This document shows positions 16,175-23,425 of a stretch of 64,000 nt of DNA, piece by piece (positions within the stretch are counted from its first letter, which is position 1; every line of letters begins with the position of its first letter). The translations under genes and the position numbers were made by a program. The stretch comes from Nonomuraea solani (GTDB lineage Bacteria; Actinomycetota; Actinomycetes; Streptosporangiales; Streptosporangiaceae): assembly GCF_900108335.1 (NCBI RefSeq), contig NZ_FNVT01000004.1, positions 784,096-848,095 of the forward strand. Reading direction: 5' to 3'. Below the pieces are notes generated by a model. It saw nothing but the letters and a program-made list of their open reading frames with translations. It was not told where the DNA came from and ran no database searches.

Positions 16175-17397
16175 AGATCGTCGATATCCGGGCCACGACG
16201 GTCGCGGTTCCGCTGGAGGCGCCGCTGCGGCACAGCAACGGCGCCCACTGGGGGCGGTTCATCCGCACGATCGTCGAGGTCGAGGCCGACAACGGGCTGG
16301 TCGGCCTGGGGGAGATGGGAGGAGGTGGGGAGAGTGCGGAGGCGGCGTTCCGCGCGCTGGTGCCGTACCTGAAGGGTCATGATCCGTTCCAGTTGGAGGC
16401 GCTGCGCTTCAAGATCGCCAACCCGACGGCCTCGCTCTACAACAACCGCACGCAACTGCTGGCCGCCATCGAGTTCGCCTGCATCGACCTCATCGGCCGG
16501 CACCTTGGGGTCTCCGCCAGTGACCTGCTCGGCGGGCGGATCCGCGACGCGGTGCCGTTCGCCTCCTACCTGTTCTTCCGGTACGCCGCCGACGGCCACC
16601 CCGAGATCCGCACCCCCGACCAGCTCGTCGAGCAGACCGCGCGGCTCAAGGCGGAGCACGGGTTCACCGTGCACAAGCTCAAGGGCGGGGTGTTCCCGCC
16701 CGACTACGAGCTGGAGTGCTACCGGGCGCTGGCCGAGGCGTTCCCGCAGGACCGGCTCAGGTACGACCCCAACGCCGTGCTGTCGGTGGCCGAGGGGCTG
16801 CGCTTCGGCCGGGCCATCGAGGGGCTGAACAACGACTACCTGGAGGACCCCGTCTGGGGGCTCGAAGGGCTCAGGATCGTGCGCGAGCAGGTCAAGGTGC
16901 CGCTGGCCACCAACACGGTCGTGGTCAACTTCGAGCAGCTCGCCTCCAACGTGCTGCGCCGGGCCGCCGACGTGGTGCTGCTGGACACGACGTTCTGGGG
17001 CGGCATCAGGCCGTGTGTCAAGGCGGCGGGGGTGTGCGAGACGTTCCAGCTCGGGGTGGCCGTGCACTCGTCGGGGGAGCTGGGCATCCAGCTCGCGACC
17101 ATGCTGCACCTGGGCGCGGTGCTGCCGAACCTCACCTACGCCGCCGACGCGCACTACCACCAGCTCAGGGACGACGTGATCGAGGGCGGCAAGCTGGCCT
17201 ACGCCGACGGCGCCATCGCCGTGCCGTCAGGTCCCGGGCTGGGCGTGCGGCTGGATCGCGAGCGGGTGGCGCGCTACGCCGAGCTCTACCGGGAGCTGGG
17301 TGGCTATCCCTACGACCGCGATCCGGGACGGCCCGACTGGTACGCGACCGTCCCGAACGAGCGCTTCGCGGATCCGACCGTAGAAATCACCCCATAA
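16171..17397 (+). CDS. Enolase-superfamily sugar-acid dehydratase (glucarate dehydratase-like)
   Basis: A 408-residue mandelate-racemase/glucarate-dehydratase-type enzyme. The catalytic K-x-K is Lys169-Leu-Lys171. The metal ligands fit Asp199 (RYDPNA), Glu225 (YLEDPVW) and Asn248 (ATNTVVV). The His-Asp dyad fits His299 (AVHSSGELG) and Asp272 (LLDTTFWGG), in the order found in glucarate dehydratase. It should abstract the proton next to a carboxylate and lose water, giving a 2-keto-3-deoxy sugar acid. The start is GTG 16171 overlapping the upstream stop. The substrate is not certain; aldonates and aldarates are both possible. No 2-keto-3-deoxy acid aldolase or kinase is nearby. Confidence 0.85.
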   Translation: MKIVDIRATTVAVPLEAPLRHSNGAHWGRFIRTIVEVEADNGLVGLGEMGGGGESAEAAFRALVPYLKGHDPFQLEALRFKIANPTASLYNNRTQLLAAIEFACIDLIGRHLGVSASDLLGGRIRDAVPFASYLFFRYAADGHPEIRTPDQLVEQTARLKAEHGFTVHKLKGGVFPPDYELECYRALAEAFPQDRLRYDPNAVLSVAEGLRFGRAIEGLNNDYLEDPVWGLEGLRIVREQVKVPLATNTVVVNFEQLASNVLRRAADVVLLDTTFWGGIRPCVKAAGVCETFQLGVAVHSSGELGIQLATMLHLGAVLPNLTYAADAHYHQLRDDVIEGGKLAYADGAIAVPSGPGLGVRLDRERVARYAELYRELGGYPYDRDPGRPDWYATVPNERFADPTVEITP

Positions 17398-17407
17398 GTT
17401 AAGCGAC

Positions 17408-18844
17408 ATGTCTGAAGAATCGAAGCCTGCCGCTCCTGCCGACAACCTGGTCACGACCTCGCACGTGCTGCCGTCCGGGCAGAGTTACACCGCGACCACC
17501 GGGACCATGGTGCTGCGCGAGGAGGTGTTCACGGACGGCAAGTTCGAGGGGTTCCGGCCCAAGGCCGAGATGTTCCTGACCTCGTACACGCTGGACGGGG
17601 CCGAGCCGTTGAACCGGCCGGTCACGTTCGCCTTCAACGGCGGGCCGGGGTCGTCGAGCGTGTGGCTGCACCTGGGCGTGCTCGGGCCGCGCCGGGTCGT
17701 GATGGGGGACGCGGGGGCGCTCCTGCCTCCCCCTTACGGGCTGACCGACAACGAGGAGACCCTGCTGACGGTGAGCGACCTGGTCTTCATCGACCCGGTC
17801 TCGACCGGCTACTCGCGGGCGGCCGAGGGTGAGAAGGCGGAGCCGTACCACGGCTTCACCGGCGACCTGGAGTCGGTCGGCGAGCTCATCAGGTTGTGGA
17901 CCACCAGGAACGGGCGGTGGATGTCGCCGAAGTTCCTGGCGGGCGAGTCGTACGGGACCGTCAGGGCGGCCGGGCTGGCCGAGCACCTGCAGTCGCGCTA
18001 CGGGATGTACCTCAACGGCCTGATGCTGATCTCCTCGGTGCTCGACTTCATCACCGGCGAGTTCAACGAGGGCAACGACCTGGCCTACGCCCTCTATTTG
18101 CCGACATATGCGGCCATCGCGCATTATCACGGGCTGCACGGTGACCGGCCGCTGGCCGAGGTGCTGAGCGAGGCCGAGCAGTACGCCGAGCGCGACTACC
18201 TGTGGGCGCTGGCCCGCGGCAACCGCCTCACCGCCGGGGAGCGCTCGGCCGCGGTCACCAAGGTCGCCGCGCTGACCGGGCTGAGCGAGGACTACGTCGA
18301 CCGGGTCAACCTGCGGATCGAGCACATCCGCTTCTTCACCGAGGTGCTGCGCTCGCGCCGGCTGACCGTCGGACGCCTCGACGGCCGCTTCACCGGCTGG
18401 GACGCCGACGCCGGTCGCGAGCACTTCGCCGCCGACCCCAGCATGGACGCGATCATGGGGCCCTACAGCGCCGCGCTCAACCACTATCTGCGTTCCGAGC
18501 TGGGGTTCGCCAACGACCTGCCGTACGAGGTGATCACCTCGCGGGTGCAGCCGTGGTCGTACAAGGAGTTCGAGGGCGCGCACATCCAGGTGGTCGACAA
18601 GCTCGGCATGGCCATGCGGGCCAACCCGCACCTGCGGGTGCACGTGGCCTGCGGATACCACGACGGCGCGACCCCGTACTACGCGGCCGAGCACGCGCTC
18701 GCCCACCTGCCCGTGCCCGCCGAGCTGGCCGGCAACATCGAGTTCAAGTACTACGAGGCCGGCCACATGATGTACGTGCACGAGCCCACCCGGCTGAGCC
18801 AGTCAGCCGACCTGGCCGCCTTCGTGCTCGGCCAGCAGACGTGA
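17408..18844 (+). CDS. Serine carboxypeptidase-like peptidase, family S10
   Basis: A 478-residue S10 peptidase. The oxyanion motif is FNGGPGSSSVWLHLG, the nucleophile is Ser181 in GESYGT, and Asp and His lie in CGYHDGATPYYAAEH and YYEAGHMMYVHEP. There is no signal peptide, so it should act in the cytosol, unlike classical vacuolar or secreted S10 enzymes. It starts 10 bases after the dehydratase stop and may be read from the sugar operon, though a peptidase has no clear role in sugar breakdown. Its last 42 bases overlap the end of the convergent lipoprotein gene. Confidence 0.88.
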   Translation: MSEESKPAAPADNLVTTSHVLPSGQSYTATTGTMVLREEVFTDGKFEGFRPKAEMFLTSYTLDGAEPLNRPVTFAFNGGPGSSSVWLHLGVLGPRRVVMGDAGALLPPPYGLTDNEETLLTVSDLVFIDPVSTGYSRAAEGEKAEPYHGFTGDLESVGELIRLWTTRNGRWMSPKFLAGESYGTVRAAGLAEHLQSRYGMYLNGLMLISSVLDFITGEFNEGNDLAYALYLPTYAAIAHYHGLHGDRPLAEVLSEAEQYAERDYLWALARGNRLTAGERSAAVTKVAALTGLSEDYVDRVNLRIEHIRFFTEVLRSRRLTVGRLDGRFTGWDADAGREHFAADPSMDAIMGPYSAALNHYLRSELGFANDLPYEVITSRVQPWSYKEFEGAHIQVVDKLGMAMRANPHLRVHVACGYHDGATPYYAAEHALAHLPVPAELAGNIEFKYYEAGHMMYVHEPTRLSQSADLAAFVLGQQT

Positions 18845-19723
18845 GGCCCGGTTCAGGCGCTGTCTGAGGTTGGCGCGGAGTGCGTCGAAACGGCCGGCGT
18901 TGTCGCGGATGACGGCCCGCTGCAGTTCGGCGTCCGCCGCGTACCAGGCCGCGACCAGGCCCGACGACCACTTGCAGGTGGTGTCGGCCGTCGCCGTCTG
19001 TTTCTCGTCCTCGGTCACGGCCGGCTCGTCCAGGTCCCAGCGGCCGTCGGCGATGGCGGCCTCGGGAGCCGGGTAGGAGTGCCCGGCCTGGCTCATGCAC
19101 GACTGCCAGCGCTTGACCGCGGCGGTCACCGACGGGTGCTTGGCGGCCTGTTCCAGCGTGAGCGAGTCCTGCAGGGACAACCACGGCCAGTCCGCCTTGC
19201 GGGCGCCCTTGTCCAGGACGAGCGTCGCGCGGTCGAGGCAGCCCCGGTCGGCCGCGGTGCCGTACAGGCGGTGGCGGGTGGGCTTGGGCAGTTTGCCGGC
19301 CCAGGCGCCGGTCGTGTCGGGAGAGGGCGGCCTGGCCAGGTGGTAGCCGTGGAGCCTGGCCGCCTCGGTGTCGGCGACGCCGTAGCGGCGGGAGTTGCCG
19401 GGGTCCACGGCGGCGATGGTGACGGGGTCCTCGGCGGGCGGCTTGATGGTGATGCCCTGCTTGCGCATGCACCGCACGACGAGGTGGTTGTGGGCGTTGC
19501 CCAGGACGGCCCGCTGCTCGGGAGTGCTCTTGTAGGCGTCGAACGGCAGCACCAGCTCCGACACCGAGGCGACGCCCCTGGCGGGCGTCGGTGGCGCGGG
19601 CTCGTCGATGCCACAGGCCGCGGCGGTCGTCATCAGCAGCAGCGTGCTCGCGAGGACACCGCGGCAGCCGGTTTCCGGCGGCCAAGCCCGGAAACCGGCA
19701 CTCCCGTTATTACTCAGCGGCAC
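18803..19723 (-). CDS. Lipoprotein of unknown function
   Basis: A protein of about 306 residues with a lipobox TAAAC (Cys37) after a hydrophobic stretch LASTLLLMTTAA. The body contains several cysteines, including RCMRKQGI, DRGCLDRA, WQSCMSQAGH and TTCKWSS. Paired cysteines in helical repeats of this kind are common in actinobacterial surface lipoproteins. The 20-residue n-region is long for a lipoprotein, so the GTG start at 19723 may not be right. It overlaps the stop of the inhibitor gene upstream by 10 bases and its 3' end runs 42 bases into the convergent peptidase. No family was recognised. Confidence 0.65.
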   Translation of the reverse strand: MPLSNNGSAGFRAWPPETGCRGVLASTLLLMTTAAACGIDEPAPPTPARGVASVSELVLPFDAYKSTPEQRAVLGNAHNHLVVRCMRKQGITIKPPAEDPVTIAAVDPGNSRRYGVADTEAARLHGYHLARPPSPDTTGAWAGKLPKPTRHRLYGTAADRGCLDRATLVLDKGARKADWPWLSLQDSLTLEQAAKHPSVTAAVKRWQSCMSQAGHSYPAPEAAIADGRWDLDEPAVTEDEKQTATADTTCKWSSGLVAAWYAADAELQRAVIRDNAGRFDALRANLRQRLNRASRLLAEHEGGQVG

Positions 19724-20133
19724 CAGATGTCGATCGCGCTGGTGCGGTTGTTGCCGATGGCGTTGTTCGCCAGGAAGCCGTCGTTCGAGTTGTGCGTGAA
19801 TGTGCTGTGGGCACCGGTGTAACCGGCGTGCTGCCAGAGGGTGGCACTGCAGCCGACACGGTTCCTGACCGAGCTGGACTCGTTGTTCATGCTGTGCCAG
19901 GAATTGCTGAAGTCCCAGTTCAGCCAGTTGTTGTCGGCGAGGTTGGAGTCGTCCTTGACGAAGTCCCGCCAGTGGTCGACCTGACCGCGGTTGTAATCGA
20001 ATCCGGCATAAAGGCAGACGCGACCGCCGTAGCAGGTCGAGCGGGGGCTGGCCACCGCGGCGGCCGCGGGGACGACCACAGTGAACATCGCCGCCGCCGC
20101 GACGAATCCGGCGGCCTTCTTGGATAGCCTCAC
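19714..20133 (-). CDS. Secreted peptidase inhibitor family I36-like protein
   Basis: A 139-residue exported protein. The signal peptide VRLSKKAAGFVAAAAMF ends near AVA-SPRS. The mature part, CYGGRVCLYAGFDYNRG through NNESSSVRNRVGCSATLWQHAGY, matches the I36/crystallin-like fold of Streptomyces metalloproteinase inhibitor. GTG 20133 is preceded by GAGGAGA at the right spacing; longer upstream starts are not supported. It is followed by the lipoprotein gene with a 10-base overlap. It could guard the cell against its own or others' proteases. Confidence 0.8.
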   Translation of the reverse strand: MRLSKKAAGFVAAAAMFTVVVPAAAAVASPRSTCYGGRVCLYAGFDYNRGQVDHWRDFVKDDSNLADNNWLNWDFSNSWHSMNNESSSVRNRVGCSATLWQHAGYTGAHSTFTHNSNDGFLANNAIGNNRTSAIDIWCR

Positions 20134-20353
20134 AGGTCTCTCCTCGATCGGTGAGTCGTTTCGACCTCGTAACTTAGCGTGCCGAATCGAATGCGAGTTG
20201 TTATGACTCGCCGATTCCCAATAGGGCTCCGCGCCCGGGAAGGGTCGCGTGCCCCGGCCCGCCGACTCACTCGTATCAGTGTTATGACCTGGGACTTCGT
20301 CGCATTGACGCAATTCTTGGCGCTAATGGAGGAACCCGTGGCCTGCGCTCGAC

Positions 20354-21124
20354 CTATTCGGGAAGCGCCGCCGGATTCTGCGCCAGCAATCCGCCGTCCA
20401 CGCGGTGCTCGGCGCCCGTGATGAACGATGATCGCGGCCCGGCCAGAAACGCCACCAATTCGGCCACCTCTTCCGGGCGGCCCACGCGGCCCAGCGGATG
20501 GGAGCGGCCCCACTGCGCCACCTGCTCCTCCTGCGACAGCTCGCCCCGCCACAAATCCGCCGCCCAGCGCAGCATGGGGGTGTCGACCGAGCCGGGGCAG
20601 ACCACGTTCACCCGGATGCCGTCGGCGGCGTGGTCGAGCGCCATCGCCCTGGTCAGGCCGTTGAGCGCGGCCTTGCTCGCCGTGTAGGCGGCGACCTGGG
20701 CCTGGGAGGAGAACGCCTGCACCGACGACATGATCACGATCGAGCCGCCGCCGCGCGCCCGCAGCTTCGGGATCGCGGCCTGGCAGGCGAGGTAGACGCC
20801 CTTGAGGTTGATGTCGAGCACCTCGTCCCAGACGTCCTCGGGGGTGTCCTCGACGGTGCCGTAGCGCTGCACGCCCGCGCAGGTCACCACGATGTCGAGC
20901 CCGCCGAAGCGCTCCACGGCCAGGTCCGCCAGGGCGCGCATCTCGCCGGCTCGGCGCACGTCGGCGATCCGGCCGAGGACGCGCTCGCTGTCCAGCTCGG
21001 CGTCCTTGTCGACGCCGCAGAACACCACGGAGGCGCCGTCGGCGGCCAGCCGGTCCACCACCGCCCGCCCGATTCCCATCGAACCGCCGGTGACCAACGC
21101 GACTTTCCCGGCAAACTCGCTCAC
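20354..21124 (-). CDS. Short-chain dehydrogenase/reductase of the sugar locus
   Basis: A 256-residue classical SDR. The cofactor motif is TGGSMGIG, followed by a Cys-Gly-Val-Asp at the end of strand 2 that suggests preference for NAD. VTCAGV is the NNAG equivalent. The catalytic Ser, Tyr and Lys lie in IVIMSS and AAYTASKAAL, and VCPGSVDTPM follows. GTG 21124 overlaps the epimerase-like gene's stop, making this the third gene of the minus-strand arm. A sugar or polyol dehydrogenase feeding the sugar-acid dehydratase on the other arm is a reasonable inference. Confidence 0.88.
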   Translation of the reverse strand: MSEFAGKVALVTGGSMGIGRAVVDRLAADGASVVFCGVDKDAELDSERVLGRIADVRRAGEMRALADLAVERFGGLDIVVTCAGVQRYGTVEDTPEDVWDEVLDINLKGVYLACQAAIPKLRARGGGSIVIMSSVQAFSSQAQVAAYTASKAALNGLTRAMALDHAADGIRVNVVCPGSVDTPMLRWAADLWRGELSQEEQVAQWGRSHPLGRVGRPEEVAELVAFLAGPRSSFITGAEHRVDGGLLAQNPAALPE

Positions 21125-22131
21125 GCCATTACCTCCGCGCGCACTTTCAGTATTTTCGTCTCGTGCGGGTCCAGGATGAGGGCCGTGCCGTTGGCCACGG
21201 CGGCGGCCAGGCCGTCGGTCGGCATGCTGGAGAAGGGTTCGAGCCCGACCGTGTAGGCCCGCCCCCACCAGGGATAGCCGGTGGACGCCCCGAGCTCCTG
21301 CCACATCCACAGGTACGGCAGCAGCGTCGCATCCCATTCCACCCGCATACCGATATCCCCTGAAATTTCGTACCAACCCTCCGTGAAGCCGGTCAGGTAC
21401 ACGATGTCGCTCGGCGACCCCGGCGCCGGCACCACGCTCAGGTCCGTCTCACCGCCGCCGTCGGCCGGCACGATGGGCCATTCCCACGGCCCGCCCGCTT
21501 CGACCCTGCGCCGTGGCGGGTTGATCGCGCTCTCGTGCGGGATCACGCGGACGCCCTCCGGCAGCCGGATCCTGGCCCCCGGGCGCAGGAACGGCAGGCC
21601 GTACACGATGTGCTGGCCCCACATGGCGTGCAGCGGCAGGCCGGACTCGTTGGTGGCCCGGCCCTCGATCTCCAGCGCCGCCGTACCGGAGCGCAGCCGG
21701 AAGACCTTCTCCAGCCGGTACGGCAGCCGCCGCGTCCGCACGCTGAGCCGGACGGCGACCTCGTCGGGGGTGTCGGCCACGACGTCGCACTCCCACGGCA
21801 GCCCGGCCACCTCGCCGTGCTGCGCCAGCCGCGCGCCCCGATATTCACTGGGCGCGCCCCCGCTGGGGAAGATCTCCTGCCAGCCGCCTTCGTAGTGGTC
21901 GATGAACTGGGCGACGTCGTCGGACGCGCCCTGGAGATGCTCACGCGGGTCGCGCAGGCCCTGGGGCGAGAGCCAGACGAAGTCCATGTCCATGGGCTTG
22001 TACAGGAACTCCACCACGTCGCCGCCCTTGCCGGGCACGACCGTCACGCGCAGCCGTTCGTTCTCCAGCACGACCGCCCGCAGCCCGTCGATCGTGACGT
22101 GCCGCAGCCGCGCCGCCCAGTTCCGCCTCAC
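21121..22131 (-). CDS. Aldose 1-epimerase-like (galactose-mutarotase fold) protein
   Basis: A 336-residue protein of the galactose-mutarotase superfamily, possibly DUF4432-like. Recognisable parts are LRVTVVPGKGGDVVEFLYK, HYEGGWQEIFPSGGAP, ARLAQHGEVAGLPW, and late MWGQHIVYGLPFL and LEPFSS. These enzymes interconvert sugar anomers or bind oligosaccharides. GTG 22131 overlaps the DUF4185 gene stop (GTGA) and its own stop overlaps the SDR start, so the three are translationally coupled. No signal peptide is seen, so it acts inside the cell. Confidence 0.82.
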   Translation of the reverse strand: MRRNWAARLRHVTIDGLRAVVLENERLRVTVVPGKGGDVVEFLYKPMDMDFVWLSPQGLRDPREHLQGASDDVAQFIDHYEGGWQEIFPSGGAPSEYRGARLAQHGEVAGLPWECDVVADTPDEVAVRLSVRTRRLPYRLEKVFRLRSGTAALEIEGRATNESGLPLHAMWGQHIVYGLPFLRPGARIRLPEGVRVIPHESAINPPRRRVEAGGPWEWPIVPADGGGETDLSVVPAPGSPSDIVYLTGFTEGWYEISGDIGMRVEWDATLLPYLWMWQELGASTGYPWWGRAYTVGLEPFSSMPTDGLAAAVANGTALILDPHETKILKVRAEVMA

Positions 22132-23303
22132 TGGAAGGTCACGTTCAGGAATCGGGGCCGGTAGATGGTGACGTCGCGGTAGTGGTCGGTGTTGACGAAG
22201 CTGTTGACGTTGTACGACACCACGAGCCCGTTGCCCGTGATCTCCGGGTGGGCGTGGGCGTTGTAGGTGAAGATGTTCCCGCTGGTCTCGGGGGTGGTGT
22301 AGACGTGCTGCTTGCCGGTGAAGGGGCCGAAGGGCGAGCACGAGGAGTAGGCCACGATGTTGGCGCTCAGCACCTCGGTCGTGTCATGCGTGATCAGGAC
22401 ATATCCGGATCCGACCTTGCTGACGCTGTACTCGTTCGCGACCCCGTCCATGATCCGCGCCGAGTCGGCCTCGTTCGGCGACCAGGTGACGCCGTCCGCC
22501 TTGAGGTACTCCCAGCTTCCGAGCAGGCTCTGGCCCTTGACCCGGGCGATGTGCATGTACTTCGGCGAGCCGAGGTCCTCGACCCCGTAGATGTAGGTGT
22601 AGCCGCCGTCCTTGAGGAGCCCGGAGGCCCAGGAGATGCCGTGCGCCGACGGGAGGTCGTGCACGCTGATCGGCCGGTTCAGCCGTCCTGGCGCGAACCT
22701 GGCCACCACGTTCCGGTGCCAGCGCCAGTCCCACATGCCGGTGCCGAACCGCTCGTACTCCTGGTAGGTGACCTCCACGACGCCGCCGGCCAGCGTCGCG
22801 TCGCCCGCCCAGTACCAGTGCTTCTGGTCGCGGGGCGGCATCACGGCGGTCGGCTTGGCGGTCGTGCCGTCGTGGATCGTGGCCAGGCGGCCGTTGCGCT
22901 CGACGGCGAAGGAGTTGTTCAGGAAGACCGTCGTGCCGCCCTCCTCGACCACCGGGGGCCGGGAGCCGTCGGAGTTGACCTGGCCGAGGAAGGTGTCGGA
23001 GAAGACCCACAGCTCCTCGCCGCTCGGCAGCTTGAGCGAGTAGGTGCCGTCGGCGCCGGTCCAGTCGTCCAGGCGGCTGTTGTCGTTGCCGTAGTTGGTG
23101 AACAGTCTCGTGAGGCGGGCGTCGGTGGTGGTGCTCTTGACCGTCGGCCCGCACGCGGCGGCGGGCCTTTCCGCGGTGGTGACCTGCTGTTCCTGCGCGG
23201 TCGGGACGGGTCTGGGGGGAGCGGCCCAAGCCGGCTGCGGGACGGCCGTGAAGCCGAGCAACGCGATGGCGAGGGGTGCCAGGGCTGAGCGGAATCGCGT
23301 CAT
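22128..23303 (-). CDS. Secreted DUF4185 propeller protein, candidate endo-glycanase
   Basis: A 391-residue exported protein with a signal peptide (MTRFRSALAPLAIALLG to PAWAA). The mature protein is a DUF4185-type five-bladed propeller. It shows DDWTGADGTYSLKLPSG, LWVFSDTFLGQV, HWYWAGDATLAGGVVEV, ISWASGLLKDGGYTYIYG and THPEITGN-like blade motifs rich in Asp, Trp and Tyr. Members of DUF4185 have been described as endo-D-arabinanases (GH183), though not all members need share that activity. ATG 23303 follows AGGA by six bases. It is first in the minus-strand arm and has the shared operator about 35 bases upstream. Confidence 0.82.
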   Translation of the reverse strand: MTRFRSALAPLAIALLGFTAVPQPAWAAPPRPVPTAQEQQVTTAERPAAACGPTVKSTTTDARLTRLFTNYGNDNSRLDDWTGADGTYSLKLPSGEELWVFSDTFLGQVNSDGSRPPVVEEGGTTVFLNNSFAVERNGRLATIHDGTTAKPTAVMPPRDQKHWYWAGDATLAGGVVEVTYQEYERFGTGMWDWRWHRNVVARFAPGRLNRPISVHDLPSAHGISWASGLLKDGGYTYIYGVEDLGSPKYMHIARVKGQSLLGSWEYLKADGVTWSPNEADSARIMDGVANEYSVSKVGSGYVLITHDTTEVLSANIVAYSSCSPFGPFTGKQHVYTTPETSGNIFTYNAHAHPEITGNGLVVSYNVNSFVNTDHYRDVTIYRPRFLNVTFQ

Positions 23304-23337
23304 CACACGTCCTAGAGGGAGAAGTTCCCTACAGTTC

Positions 23338-23354
23338 TAGTCATTAGATCACTT
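23338..23354. promoter_or_regulatory. Second copy of the GntR operator, before the DUF4185 gene
   Basis: Read on the minus strand this is AAGTGATCTAATGACTA. It matches the palindrome at 9561-9577 (AAGTGATCTAATCACTT on the same strand) at 15 of 17 positions, with one arm perfect. It lies 35 bases upstream of the DUF4185 start. A smaller repeat, AGGGA-GAAGT-TCCCT, sits between it and the gene. Confidence 0.7.
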
Positions 23355-23425
23355 ACTGTCTAGGGCCCGGGTGAGCGCGCGAAAATCCGGTGACCGCACG
23401 GCGGACGGGCGGCTACCCTGCCGGG

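Noticed and set aside
21125..21376. N-terminal extension of the SDR
   Set aside because: The extra residues overlap the epimerase gene and do not belong to the SDR fold; GTG 21124 with GTGA overlap is the natural start.
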